A stretch of 64,000 bases of DNA from CAHJXF01 sp038240015. Lineage in GTDB: Bacteria > Pseudomonadota > Gammaproteobacteria > Burkholderiales > Burkholderiaceae_D. The DNA lies in the NCBI GenBank assembly GCA_038240015.1, contig JBBSEF010000010.1:1-64000 (forward strand). Reading direction: 5' to 3'. Below the pieces are notes generated by a model, which was given only the letters and a program-made list of their open reading frames with translations, was not told where the DNA came from and did no database searches. The position numbers and the translations under genes were made by a program. Positions 18,907 through 36,660 of this stretch are shown one piece after another (position 1 is the first letter of the stretch; each line of letters starts with the position of its first letter).

Positions 18907-19356
18907 ATGTACAAACGGATTCTTCTGGCCTACGACGGTTCCGAATCGGGCCGACGCGCCCTGCTCGAATGCGGCGACGTGGCCAATCTGATGAAGGCCG
19001 ACATCAAGTTGCTCGCGGTCACACCCTCGATGCCGCCGGTGTATGTCGGAGAGGGCTTCATTCCCACCGACACGCTGGACGCGGAGAAGGAACGCTTTCG
19101 CGATGTGCTCGATGACGGCATCCGTCAGCTCGAGGCGAGCGGATTCGCGTGTCAGGGTCAGTTGTCCTTCGGCGAGCCGGTCGACGAGATCGCGCGCGTC
19201 GCCAAGGAATGGGGCGCCGATCTGATCGTGATGGGTCATCGGCGCGCGGGCGGCTGGGCCGAGCGTTGGTGGCGCGGATCGCTCAGCAAATCGCTCGTCG
19301 AAATTGCACCTTGCAGCGTGTTGATCGCCGTGATCAACCACTCGACGGCGAAGTAG
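18907..19356 (+). CDS. Universal stress protein, UspA family
   Basis: 149-residue single-domain protein starting MYKRILLAYDGSESGRRAL, the family's first beta strand and ATP-contacting Asp. The C-terminal half has VMGHRRAGGW followed by WWRGSLSKSLVEIAPCSVLI, close to the ATP-binding Gly-rich loop and Gly-Ser motif of nucleotide-binding Usp proteins. The ATG at 18907 has an excellent ribosome binding site (GGAGGT at 18896-18901); the frame reaches up to 18796 without similarity. Upstream, ATGATTC occurs twice (18838, 18852) and could be part of an operator. It converges with the ABC-F gene. Confidence 0.88.
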   Translation: MYKRILLAYDGSESGRRALLECGDVANLMKADIKLLAVTPSMPPVYVGEGFIPTDTLDAEKERFRDVLDDGIRQLEASGFACQGQLSFGEPVDEIARVAKEWGADLIVMGHRRAGGWAERWWRGSLSKSLVEIAPCSVLIAVINHSTAK

Positions 19357-19463
19357 TCGCATCAGGATCGCTGTGTCGCGCGATGGGCCGTGCGCGAGTC
19401 GTGCGTCGGGTCGCGCGTTGCGTCGCGAGTCTGGTCGCGAGTCGAAGCGGCCGTCAGGATGAA

Positions 19464-23673
<4,210 letters not shown>

Positions 23674-23707
23674 TCAGGACGTCGGCCCGACAGCGACCCG
23701 ACATCGA

Positions 23708-24847
23708 TCAGACATTGAGCGTGAATTCCTTGAACGACGAGGTCGTGTCGTACGCTCTGGATTGCTCGAGATGCTCCATCGGCAAGACCGGCGGCGCATT
23801 GTTGATCAGCCACAGCAGATTGGTCGGCGAGTCGGCATGCGAGAGCGCTTCTTCTTCCGAGATGGTTTCTTCGCGAATCATGCGGTAGAGCGCCTGCTCG
23901 AAGGTCTGCGAGCCCGGCGACAAACTCTTTTCCATCGCTTCCTTGATGCCGTTGATCTCGCCTTTTTCGATCAGCTCGGCGATGTGGCGCGTGTTCAGCA
24001 AGACCTCGACGGCCGGCACGCGGCCGCCGCTGCGCGCGCGAATCAGACGTTGGGAGACGATGCTCTTCAATGCGGCCGACAGGTCCGACAGGAGCGTCGC
24101 GCGATTTTCGAGCGGGTAGAAGGTCACGACGCGATTGAGCGCGTGATAGCTGTTGTTCGCGTGCAGAGTGGCCAGGCACAGATGGCCCGACTGCGCATAG
24201 GCGATCGCGGCGCTCATCGTCTCCTTGTCGCGAATCTCGCCGATCAGGATGCAGTCGGGCGCCTGACGCAGTGCGTTGCGCAGCGCGATCTCGAGGCTGA
24301 TCGCATCGCTGCCGATTTCGCGTTGATTGACGATCGACTTCTTGTTGCGAAACACGTATTCGATCGGATCCTCGAGCGTGAGGATGTGCCCGGTGCGCTT
24401 GGCGTTGCGCATGTCGAGCATGGACGCGATGGTGGTCGACTTGCCCGAGCCGGTTGCGCCGACGATCAACACCAGCCCGCGCTTCTCCATGATGATGTCG
24501 CCCATGACGGGCGGCAGATTGAGCGTGTCGAGCGCCGGAATGTCGGTTGCGATGTAGCGAATCACCGCCGAAATCGATCCGCGTTGTTGAAACGCCGACA
24601 GGCGAAAGCGACCCACGCCCTGCACGCCGAAGCCCTTGTTGAGCTCGTGGGTGGCGATCAGTTCGTCGAATTCTTCAGGCGCGATGATCTCAGACAGCAG
24701 ACTCTTGATCATCGCGTTGTCCATCAACTGCTGATTGATCGGCACCGATGTCCCGTTGACCTTCATGTGCACCGCCGAGCCCACCGCGATGAAAAGATCC
24801 GAGGCCTTCTTCTCGGCCATCAGTTTGAACAGACGTTCCATCGCCAT
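23708..24847 (-). CDS. pilU: Type IV pilus retraction ATPase PilU
   Basis: Hexameric secretion-type ATPase that assists PilT in pilus retraction. 379 residues. Walker A VGATGSGKST, Walker B region CILIGEIRDKETM, Asp box and His box (ATLHANNSYHALNRVV) are all intact. The length and the C-terminal tail ending FKEFTLNV match PilU rather than PilT (about 345 residues). The ATG at 24847 has GAAGGA nine bases upstream, better than the ATG at 24868. It sits between dapE and dapD on the same strand, and no pilT or other pilus gene is in the window. Confidence 0.88.
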   Translation of the reverse strand: MAMERLFKLMAEKKASDLFIAVGSAVHMKVNGTSVPINQQLMDNAMIKSLLSEIIAPEEFDELIATHELNKGFGVQGVGRFRLSAFQQRGSISAVIRYIATDIPALDTLNLPPVMGDIIMEKRGLVLIVGATGSGKSTTIASMLDMRNAKRTGHILTLEDPIEYVFRNKKSIVNQREIGSDAISLEIALRNALRQAPDCILIGEIRDKETMSAAIAYAQSGHLCLATLHANNSYHALNRVVTFYPLENRATLLSDLSAALKSIVSQRLIRARSGGRVPAVEVLLNTRHIAELIEKGEINGIKEAMEKSLSPGSQTFEQALYRMIREETISEEEALSHADSPTNLLWLINNAPPVLPMEHLEQSRAYDTTSSFKEFTLNV

Positions 24848-24888
24848 GACGGGTCCTTCGATTTTCAAAAGTGGGGCCGTGTGAATCG

Positions 24889-24924
24889 GTGTACGCGTCG
24901 GTGTACGCGTCGGAGTGCGCGTCG
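24889..24924. repeat. Three 12-bp tandem units in the dapD–pilU gap
   Basis: GTGTACGCGTCG occurs twice, followed by GAGTGCGCGTCG. The array fills a third of the 93-bp gap between the dapD stop and the pilU start. Confidence 0.92.
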
Positions 24925-24940
24925 TGGCGCGATCCGGTGC

Positions 24941-25768
24941 TCAATCACCGCGCAGCAGTTCGTTGATGCTGGTCTTCGCTCTCGTCTCCGCTGTCACTTG
25001 CTTGACGATCACTGCGCAATATAAGCCGTATTTTCCATCGGCGGAAGGAAGCGAACCGGGGACGACGACCGATCCCGAAGGCACGCGTCCGTAACTGATC
25101 GTCCCGGTGCTCCGATCGTAGATCCTGGTCGATTGCGAGATGTACACGCCCATCGACAGCACCGAGTTCTCTTCGACGATCACGCCTTCGACGACTTCGG
25201 AACGCGCGCCGATGAAGCAGTTGTCTTCGATGATGGTCGGATTCGCCTGCAATGGTTCGAGTACGCCGCCGATGCCCACGCCTCCCGACAGATGCACGTT
25301 GCGGCCGATCTGCGCGCACGAGCCGACCGTCGCCCAAGTATCGACCATCGTTCCTTCGTCGACATAGGCGCCGATGTTGACGTAGGACGGCATCAGCACC
25401 ACGTTCTTTCCGATGAAACTGCCGCGCCGCGCGACCGCCGGCGGCACTACGCGCACACCGGTCGCGCGCATCTCGTCTTGCGACAGATGCGAGAACTTGG
25501 TCTTGACCTTGTCGAAGAAGCCCAGGTCGCCTGCATGCATCAAGGCGTTGTCGTTGAGCCTGAACGAAAGCAGCACGGCCTTCTTGATCCATTGATGCAC
25601 CGTCCACGTCCCGGCGATCTTTTCGGCGACGCGCAGACGGCCCACGTTCAATTGCGCGATGACGCCTTCCACGGCGTCGCGAATTTCAGCGGGCGCGTCT
25701 GCCGGCGAGAGGGTGGCGCGGTCGTCCCATGCGCGATCGATGATGGCTTGCAGAGCGGATTGATTCAT
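24941..25768 (-). CDS. dapD: Tetrahydrodipicolinate N-succinyltransferase
   Basis: Succinyl-CoA-dependent acylation of tetrahydrodipicolinate, committing step of the succinylase branch of lysine and meso-diaminopimelate synthesis. 275 residues, the standard length, starting [17 protein letters not shown]. The N-terminal helical domain is followed by a left-handed beta-helix of hexapeptide repeats ([39 protein letters not shown]). The frame runs 25 codons further upstream without similarity. dapE is two genes downstream on the same strand. Confidence 0.96.
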   Translation of the reverse strand: MNQSALQAIIDRAWDDRATLSPADAPAEIRDAVEGVIAQLNVGRLRVAEKIAGTWTVHQWIKKAVLLSFRLNDNALMHAGDLGFFDKVKTKFSHLSQDEMRATGVRVVPPAVARRGSFIGKNVVLMPSYVNIGAYVDEGTMVDTWATVGSCAQIGRNVHLSGGVGIGGVLEPLQANPTIIEDNCFIGARSEVVEGVIVEENSVLSMGVYISQSTRIYDRSTGTISYGRVPSGSVVVPGSLPSADGKYGLYCAVIVKQVTAETRAKTSINELLRGD

Positions 25769-25847
25769 GAACGCCGAGAAAAGGTGAAGGGCAGGAAACG
25801 ATCGGGCGGATGAAACGCAGCAGTCGGAAGGTGATGCCGGCACAGTC

Positions 25848-26354
25848 CTAGCGCGTCGACGCTTCGCTGTCGAACGCGACCAGCGAGACCGGCGGCTGCG
25901 GTTTCCAGCCGCGCTTTCGGTGTTCGACGACTATGTTGGTAAAGATGCCGCCGCGCACACCCCAGCGCGCGGTCACGCGCATGTAGCGCGGCCTGGTGGC
26001 GGACGCGAGATCTTCGAGAACGCGATTGGTGACGGCTTCATGAAAGGCGCCTTCGTCGCGAAAGCTCCAGGTGTACAGCTTGAGGCTCTTCAACTCCACG
26101 CACCGCCGGTCGGGAATGTAGTCGATCGTGAAGATCGCGAAGTCGGGCTGGCTGGTGAGAGGACAAAGGCAAGTGAACTCGGGCACCCGCAGGTGGATCA
26201 GGTAGTCGCGTTCGGGATTCGGGTTGGCAAAGACGGCGAGCTTTCTTGAAGGCCGCGTCGATGGAAAAGTATCGCCCCGTTCGGTCTCGAGATCGCTGAC
26301 CGCAAGGTCTCTGTTCGGGGAAGTCGAGGGCGTGCTTCTCGATGCTGCTGCCAT
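25848..26354 (-). CDS. queF: NADPH-dependent preQ0 reductase QueF
   Basis: Reduces 7-cyano-7-deazaguanine to preQ1 in queuosine synthesis. The 168-residue short-form (unimodular) enzyme has the catalytic Cys in [15 protein letters not shown], the QueF motif [10 protein letters not shown] and the downstream Asp/His region [10 protein letters not shown]. The first 35 residues or so are not conserved, so a later start is possible. It is divergent from smc across 189 bp; I found no preQ1 riboswitch there. Confidence 0.93.
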   Translation of the reverse strand: MAAASRSTPSTSPNRDLAVSDLETERGDTFPSTRPSRKLAVFANPNPERDYLIHLRVPEFTCLCPLTSQPDFAIFTIDYIPDRRCVELKSLKLYTWSFRDEGAFHEAVTNRVLEDLASATRPRYMRVTARWGVRGGIFTNIVVEHRKRGWKPQPPVSLVAFDSEASTR

Positions 26355-26543
26355 GCTCTTTGAGGGTTCGCGATCGGCTGGGAAGCGACGACCAGGCTGC
26401 TATTATACGAAGCCATCGCGATGTCATCGCGACCCACCCCCGCTGCGACGCTTTGCGTCGTTTTTTGTTTTGCCGCAAGGCGCCGCGCGAATCCTTGCGT
26501 CGATCCTGCCCGTCACTGCCGACCTCGTTCTCGTCAACCTTCC

Positions 26544-29500
26544 GTGCGCCTCTCGCAGATCAAACTTTCCGGCTTCAAGTCCTTCGTCGATCCGACGCAT
26601 TTTTCCTTGCCCGGACAACTCGTGGGCGTGGTCGGGCCGAACGGCTGCGGCAAATCCAACATCATCGACGCGGCGCGATGGGTACTGGGTGAATCGAAGG
26701 CGAGCGAGCTGCGCGGCGAGTCGATGCAGGACGTGATCTTCAACGGCTCGGGCCAACGCAAACCGGCCGGCCGCGCGAGCGTCGAGCTGGTGTTCGACAA
26801 CTCGCCCGATGCGAACGGCAAGCCGCAGGGCAAACAGATCGCCGGGCCTTGGGGACAATATGCCGACATCGCGGTCAAGCGCGTGCTCACGCGCGACGGC
26901 GCCTCGACCTATCTGATCAATAACCAGGTGGTTCGCCGCCGCGACATCCAGGACATTTTTCTGGGTACCGGTCTCGGGCCGCGCGCCTACGCGATCATCG
27001 GCCAGGGGATGATCACTCGCATCATCGAAGCACGCCCCGACGAGCTTCGCGTTTTTCTCGAAGAAGCCGCCGGGGTCTCGAAGTACAAGGAACGCCGGCG
27101 CGAGACCGAGAACCGTCTGGCGGACACGCGCGAGAACCTGACGCGGGTCGAAGACATCCTGCGCGAGTTGACTGCCAACCTCGATCGACTCGAACAGCAG
27201 GCGGTCGTCGCGCAACAGTATCGCGACTTGCAGAACGACATCGACGGCAAGCAGAAGTTGCTGTGGATGCTGCGCGCCAACGAAGCGGCGGGGCTGGCCG
27301 GCAAGCACAAGCGGGAGGGCGACGAAGCCCGGCTCGCTCTCGACGCGCGCACGGCGGACCTGCGCCGCGTCGAGGCCGAGCTCGAACGTGTGCGCGCGAC
27401 GCATCAGGAAGCAGGCAACGCGGTCCATGCGCGCCAGGGTGAATACTACGAAGCGTCGGCGGTCGTATCGGCGATCGAGGCCGAAATCCGCATCGTCGTC
27501 GAATCGCGCAATCGCCTGCAGACGCAACGCGCGCAACTCGAAGCCCAACACGCGCATTGGAGTGAGCAGGGCGCGCGTCTGGCCGCCGCGATCATCGACG
27601 CAAGACGCGGGCATGAAATTGCGGCAGCCGCGATCGGCGAAGCCGAAGCCGCGCTCGATTCCCGTACCGACGAACTTCCGGAGGTCGAAGCCGCCGCTCG
27701 TGCGTGGGGCGTGACGGTCGACGGTCTTCGCGCGCAGGTGGCCGGCGCGCAGAAGGATCTCGAGATCGAATCGACGCAGCAGCGCAATGCGGACCGGCAC
27801 CTCGAGTCGATCGCCAATCGCAAGACGCGTCTTGCCGAAGAAAAGCAGGCACTCGATACGCCCGATCCGGAACGTTTGTCGATCGCGCGCAGTGCGGCCG
27901 ACGCCGCCGCGGCGCGACTCGCTTCGCAAGAGGGGGATCTCGCCGCCGCCGACGAGGCGCTGACGGCATCGCAAAGCGCGCGCGCATCGGCGCACGACGC
28001 GCTCGCTCGCGAGAGCAACGAGAGCGCGCAGATCGATGCGCGATTGTCGGCTCTCAAAGGCTTGCAGGAACGCGTGCAGGCCAACGGCAAACTGCAGCCT
28101 TGGCTCGATCGTCACGAGCTCGGGCGCTTGCCGCGCCTGTGGCAGCGCCTGCACGTCGAAGCCGGGTGGGAGACTGCGGTCGAAGCTGCTTTGCGCGAAC
28201 GGGTCGGCGCGCTCGAGATCGGGCAACTCGACAGCGTGCGCGCCTTCTTCGGGGATCTTCCGCCCGCCAAGCTGGCGTTTTATTCGGAACGCGTCCAGGA
28301 CGGAGCGCGCGGCGGCGCTGCGGCAGCGACTGCGGCCAACCTCACGCCGTTGCTTGGCCTGATCGAATTGCGCGAACCCGCGCTGCGGGTGCTGCTCACC
28401 GAGTGGATCGGACATCTCTACGTGGCCGACAACGAGACCGAGGCGCTGTCGCGTCGTCACGAATTGCCGGCCGGTTCTTCATTCATTTTGCGATCGGGAC
28501 ATTTGATCGGTCGAGGCAGTCTGCAGTTCTATGCGTCCGATTCCGAACAGGCGGGCATGCTCGCGCGTCAGCACGAGATCGAAGACCTCGGCAAGCGTGC
28601 GCGCGCGCAAACGCTGTTGTCGGAAGACGCGCGCTCGCATGCGGTGCGCGCCGATGCCGGGGTCACGCAAGCGACCGCCGCTCTGTCGGCGCTGCGCACG
28701 GGCGTTGCGACTTCGACCTCCGATGTCCACTCGCATCAGTTGATCCTGCAACGCCTGCAACAGGTCGAGACGCAAAGCCGCATGCGGGATCAACAGATCG
28801 AAAGCGAGCTTGCTTCTCTCGCGGCCGAAGAATCGAACGAGATCGAAACACGGCGATTATCCGAAGCCAACTTCGAACGCGTCGATGCGCTGCTGGCCGA
28901 TGTACAGACGCGCTTCGAAGACGCGCAGACCGCATCGATGGCGGCGCACGCGCGCGTCGACGCCGCACGCACCGGTCTGGCCGATGTGCAGCGGGCGGTG
29001 CACGAGGCGCGCTACGAGGAAAAGACGCTCGCCGCGCGCATTGCCGACCTCGACGAACAGACGCGTGCGGCTGCGGAGCAACTCGAGCGCGTGACCGGCG
29101 ATCAGGCAGGCGTCGAGACCGAACTCGCCGCTCTCACCGACGAGACCGCTCGCGTAGGGCTCGAGGCCGCTATCGTTGCCCGCGTTGCGACCGAGCGAAG
29201 TCTCGCAGACGCGAGGGCCGAGCTCGATGCCTTGGGCGCGCAGATTCGCGCAGCCGACGAGTCGCGTCTGACGACCGAGCGCGATCTCGAGCCGATGCGC
29301 TCGCGGATCGGCGACGCGGCGTTGAAGGAGCAGGCAGCACGTCTCACCGAGCAGCAGTTTCAGCAGCAGTTGGCCGACGCTCACGCCGATTGCGCCGCAC
29401 TGGCCGAGACGCTGGCCGGCGATGACGGCAGGAAGCTCAGAGCGCCCGCGCTGCATGCCGAAGTGCAGCGCCTGCAGCAGACCCTTGCCGAACTCGGCGC

Positions 29501-30125
29501 GGTCAATCTCGCGGCGCTGGACGAATTGTCCACGTCGCGCGAGCGCAAGACTTTTCTCGATGCGCAGACCGGAGATCTCGGCGAAGCGATCGCCACGCTG
29601 CAGGATGCGATTCGCAGGATCGATCGCGAAACGCGCGCGCTGTTGCAGGAGACCTTCGACGCGATCAATCGTCATTTCGGCGAGCTCTTTCCGGCGCTGT
29701 TCGGCGGCGGCGAAGCGCGGCTCGTGATGACCGGTGACGAAATTCTCGACGCCGGGGTGCAGGTGATGGCGCAGCCGCCAGGCAAGAAGAACAGCAGCAT
29801 TCATCTGCTGTCGGGCGGTGAGAAAGCACTGACCGCGATTGCGCTGGTGTTCGCGATGTTCCAGTTGAACCCGGCGCCGTTCTGTCTGCTCGACGAAGTC
29901 GATGCACCGCTCGACGACGCCAATACCGAGCGCTTCTGCAAACTGGTCAAGAAGATGGCTGTGCAAACGCAGTTCCTCTTCATCTCGCACAACAAGATCG
30001 CGATGGAGATGGCGCAGCAGTTGATCGGCGTGACGATGCAGGAGCAGGGCGTCTCGCGCGTGGTCGCGGTCGATCTCGACGCAGCGATCGGTTTTGCCAA
30101 CGAACGGATCGAGGAGGCCGCATGA
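26544..30125 (+). CDS. smc: Chromosome partition protein Smc
   Basis: Condensin-type ATPase for chromosome organisation and segregation. 1193 residues from a GTG at 26544, giving the canonical start (V)RLSQIKLSGFKSFVDPT. Walker A GPNGCGKSN with K37; long coiled coil; hinge region at about residues 515-660; second coiled coil; signature LLSGGEKALTAIA; Walker B CLLDEVDAPLDD. The frame upstream of the GTG has no similarity. zipA starts 22 bp downstream. Kleisin partners ScpA and ScpB are not in the window. Confidence 0.96.
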   Translation: MRLSQIKLSGFKSFVDPTHFSLPGQLVGVVGPNGCGKSNIIDAARWVLGESKASELRGESMQDVIFNGSGQRKPAGRASVELVFDNSPDANGKPQGKQIAGPWGQYADIAVKRVLTRDGASTYLINNQVVRRRDIQDIFLGTGLGPRAYAIIGQGMITRIIEARPDELRVFLEEAAGVSKYKERRRETENRLADTRENLTRVEDILRELTANLDRLEQQAVVAQQYRDLQNDIDGKQKLLWMLRANEAAGLAGKHKREGDEARLALDARTADLRRVEAELERVRATHQEAGNAVHARQGEYYEASAVVSAIEAEIRIVVESRNRLQTQRAQLEAQHAHWSEQGARLAAAIIDARRGHEIAAAAIGEAEAALDSRTDELPEVEAAARAWGVTVDGLRAQVAGAQKDLEIESTQQRNADRHLESIANRKTRLAEEKQALDTPDPERLSIARSAADAAAARLASQEGDLAAADEALTASQSARASAHDALARESNESAQIDARLSALKGLQERVQANGKLQPWLDRHELGRLPRLWQRLHVEAGWETAVEAALRERVGALEIGQLDSVRAFFGDLPPAKLAFYSERVQDGARGGAAAATAANLTPLLGLIELREPALRVLLTEWIGHLYVADNETEALSRRHELPAGSSFILRSGHLIGRGSLQFYASDSEQAGMLARQHEIEDLGKRARAQTLLSEDARSHAVRADAGVTQATAALSALRTGVATSTSDVHSHQLILQRLQQVETQSRMRDQQIESELASLAAEESNEIETRRLSEANFERVDALLADVQTRFEDAQTASMAAHARVDAARTGLADVQRAVHEARYEEKTLAARIADLDEQTRAAAEQLERVTGDQAGVETELAALTDETARVGLEAAIVARVATERSLADARAELDALGAQIRAADESRLTTERDLEPMRSRIGDAALKEQAARLTEQQFQQQLADAHADCAALAETLAGDDGRKLRAPALHAEVQRLQQTLAELGAVNLAALDELSTSRERKTFLDAQTGDLGEAIATLQDAIRRIDRETRALLQETFDAINRHFGELFPALFGGGEARLVMTGDEILDAGVQVMAQPPGKKNSSIHLLSGGEKALTAIALVFAMFQLNPAPFCLLDEVDAPLDDANTERFCKLVKKMAVQTQFLFISHNKIAMEMAQQLIGVTMQEQGVSRVVAVDLDAAIGFANERIEEAA

Positions 30126-30147
30126 AGCGAACGGCGGAGGTGGCCGC

Positions 30148-34478
<4,331 letters not shown>

Positions 34479-34498
34479 CGGTATTCAAAAAGGAAACC

Positions 34499-35257
34499 AT
34501 GTTCGCCATCCTCGGAGGCAGCGGACTCAGCTCGTTCGCCGAACTCAACGTCGACCGCCGCGAAGTCGTTCGCACCCCTTGGGGCGAACCGTCCGGCCCG
34601 GTGACGATCGGACGCATCGACGATGTGTCGGTGGTCTTTCTGCCGCGGCATGGGCAGGGCCACACGATTCCGCCGCACGCGATCAACTATCGCGCCAACC
34701 TCTATGCGTTGAAACACATCGGCGCCGAAGGCGTGATCGCGGTCGCATCGGTCGGCGGCATACGCGCCGACATGCAGCCCGGCGCCATCGCGCTGCTCGA
34801 CCAGATGCTCGACTACACGTGGGGCCGCGACTCGACTTTTTTCGACGGGCCCGAACAACCGGTCACGCACATCGATTTCACTTTGCCGTACGACCCCGCG
34901 CTTCGCGCGCGCGTGCTCGAAGTCGCGCACGCCGACGGTCATCCGCTGATCGACGGCGGCTGCTATGCCTGCATGCAGGGTCCGCGTCTGGAGACCGCGG
35001 CCGAGATCGATCGCATCGAGAGCGACGGCGCCGATGTGGTCGGCATGACCTTGATGCCCGAGGCCGCACTCGCGCGCGAACTCGGCCTGCCTTACGTCGG
35101 TCTCGCGGTGGTGGTCAACCACGCGGCCGGCAGAGGCGATTCGAAGCTCGCGATTTCCACTGCCGAAATCGGCCGTACGCTCGAGACCTCGATAGAAAGC
35201 GTGCGGGCGATGATCGTGGCTTTCGTTCGCGCAAGCGGCCGGCACAAGTTTCCATGA
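34499..35257 (+). CDS. 5'-methylthioinosine/methylthioadenosine phosphorylase family protein
   Basis: 252-residue nucleoside phosphorylase of the trimeric PNP/MTAP family: phosphate and base motifs [25 protein letters not shown] and [11 protein letters not shown]. The base-contact motif is VVVN207HAAG: human-type MTA phosphorylases have Asp here for adenine, whereas Asn is typical of 6-oxopurine enzymes such as Pseudomonas MTI phosphorylase. I infer a preference for methylthioinosine or another 6-oxopurine nucleoside. The ATG at 34499 follows AAAAAGGA; the frame upstream overlaps galU. Its stop overlaps def by 4 bp. Confidence 0.85.
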   Translation: MFAILGGSGLSSFAELNVDRREVVRTPWGEPSGPVTIGRIDDVSVVFLPRHGQGHTIPPHAINYRANLYALKHIGAEGVIAVASVGGIRADMQPGAIALLDQMLDYTWGRDSTFFDGPEQPVTHIDFTLPYDPALRARVLEVAHADGHPLIDGGCYACMQGPRLETAAEIDRIESDGADVVGMTLMPEAALARELGLPYVGLAVVVNHAAGRGDSKLAISTAEIGRTLETSIESVRAMIVAFVRASGRHKFP

Positions 35258-35787
35258 TTCACGACATCCTGCGGATGGGCGAACCGCGTCTGCTCCGCAT
35301 CGCCAAACCGGTCGAGCGATTCGACACGCCCGAACTGCATGCACTGGTGGCTGATCTGTTCGAGACGATGCATGACGCGAATGGCGCGGGGCTCGCCGCG
35401 CCGCAGATCGGCGTCGATCTGCGCGTCGTCATTTTCGGATTCGCGAACTCCAACCAGCGTTACCCCGATGCGGAACCGGTACCCGAGACGGTGCTCGTCA
35501 ACCCCGTGATCGAGATGCTCGAGCCGCTCGAGGTCGAAGATTGGGAAGGCTGTCTGTCGGTGCCCGGCATGCGCGGCGTGGTCCCGCGCCGGGATCGCAT
35601 TCGCTATCGCGGCTTCGATCAGCATGGCGCGGCGATCGATCGCATCGCAAGCGGCTTTCATGCGCGCGTCGTGCAACACGAATGCGATCACCTCGACGGC
35701 ATTCTCTATCCGATGCGCATCCGCGACTTCACGCGATTCGGGTTTACCGAAGAGTTGTTTCCGGGGCAGGAGATGGTGGACGATTGA
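35254..35787 (+). CDS. def: Peptide deformylase
   Basis: Removes the N-formyl group from nascent proteins. The 177-residue metalloenzyme has all three signature motifs: [18 protein letters not shown] with metal ligand Cys100, and HECDH with His142, Glu143 and His146. The start overlaps the phosphorylase stop by 4 bp. Methionine aminopeptidase, the next enzyme in N-terminal processing, is encoded at 39.4-40.2 kb. This copy is not next to fmt, where def often lies. Confidence 0.95.
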   Translation: MIHDILRMGEPRLLRIAKPVERFDTPELHALVADLFETMHDANGAGLAAPQIGVDLRVVIFGFANSNQRYPDAEPVPETVLVNPVIEMLEPLEVEDWEGCLSVPGMRGVVPRRDRIRYRGFDQHGAAIDRIASGFHARVVQHECDHLDGILYPMRIRDFTRFGFTEELFPGQEMVDD

Positions 35788-35793
35788 TTCGCG

Positions 35794-36660
35794 TCAAAAA
35801 GCTTCGTCGGGCCCCAGATGCCGCCATTGACCGATCGGCAGATCGCCCAGCGTCACGCGACCGACGCGCACGCGCTTCAAGCCGAGGACCGAGAGTCCGA
35901 CCAGTTCGCACATGCGTCGGATCTGGCGCTTCCTGCCTTCACGCAAGACAACGCGCAACTGATCGCGATTTTGCCAAGACACGCGCGCGGGTTTCAACGC
36001 GATGCCGTCGAGCACGAGTCCATGCTGCATGCGTTGCAGGTCCGCATCTGAAAGCGTTCCCGCCACGCGGACCAGATACTCCTTCTCGATATTCGAGTCG
36101 TCACCGATCAACTGGCGCGCGACGCGGCCATCCTGCGTGAGCACGAGCAGGCCGGTCGAATCGATGTCGAGCCGGCCTGCCGGCGCGAGTCCGCGCGGCG
36201 GCCGCCAGTCGGCTGCAAGCGTGCGGGGATCGTGGTCCCAGTGCGCCCGCGGCACCACCAGAACCGACGCAGGTTTGTAGCCATCTTCGGCCTGGCCCGA
36301 CACATAGCCGATCGGCTTGTTGATCAGTATCGTGATGCGCAGATCGCGTTCCTTCTCCGCCGCACCCGCAACGCTGATGCGCTGACTCGGCAGCACCTTG
36401 CTGCCCAGCACGTCGGTCTTCACGCCGTCGACGAAGACCCAGCCGCGCTCTATCCATTCGTCGGCTTCGCGGCGCGAGCAGAGACCCAACTCGGCCATGC
36501 GTTTGGACAGGCGCATCGGCGCGGGCGAGACCGCTGAATCGGGCGCCGAATCGGGCGCCGCATCTTTCGCCGCATCTTCCACTCTATTCGGCACCGAATT
36601 CTGCGCTGAATAGAGCTTCGAACTGGCGGCGTCTCGCGGAGCCGGCGCGCGCGTCTTCAT
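35794..36660 (-). CDS. 23S rRNA pseudouridine synthase, RsuA/RluF-like
   Basis: 288 residues. After a poorly conserved 48-residue leader rich in Ala, Pro, Asp and Ser comes an S4 RNA-binding domain (MRLSKRMAELGLCSRREADEWI) and then a pseudouridine synthase domain with the catalytic Asp in AGRLDIDSTGLLVL and the motif EGRKRQIRRMCE. The C-terminal LPIGQWRHLGPDE resembles RluF more than RluB or RsuA; the target uridine cannot be assigned from sequence alone. The leader contains a 12-bp tandem repeat. The start overlaps the glnD stop by 4 bp, and the 3' end converges with def. Confidence 0.85.
   Translation of the reverse strand: MKTRAPAPRDAASSKLYSAQNSVPNRVEDAAKDAAPDSAPDSAVSPAPMRLSKRMAELGLCSRREADEWIERGWVFVDGVKTDVLGSKVLPSQRISVAGAAEKERDLRITILINKPIGYVSGQAEDGYKPASVLVVPRAHWDHDPRTLAADWRPPRGLAPAGRLDIDSTGLLVLTQDGRVARQLIGDDSNIEKEYLVRVAGTLSDADLQRMQHGLVLDGIALKPARVSWQNRDQLRVVLREGRKRQIRRMCELVGLSVLGLKRVRVGRVTLGDLPIGQWRHLGPDEAF
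36536..36571 (+). repeat. 12-bp tandem units in the pseudouridine synthase leader
   Basis: GAATCGGGCGCC is repeated exactly twice, then GCATCTTTCGCC and a partial copy GCATCTTCC follow. On the coding strand the exact copies encode Ala-Pro-Asp-Ser units in the non-conserved N-terminal leader. Confidence 0.88.

Noticed and set aside
19357..19463. Repeated GTCGCGAG/GTGCGTCG motifs between the stress protein gene and the ABC-F gene
   Set aside because: Too degenerate to define a unit; probably compositional, and no terminator or gene could be supported there.
26355..26543. Possible preQ1 riboswitch near queF and a -10 (TATTAT at 26401) for smc
   Set aside because: No preQ1 aptamer core was recognisable, and the TATTAT lacks an acceptable -35 on the smc strand.
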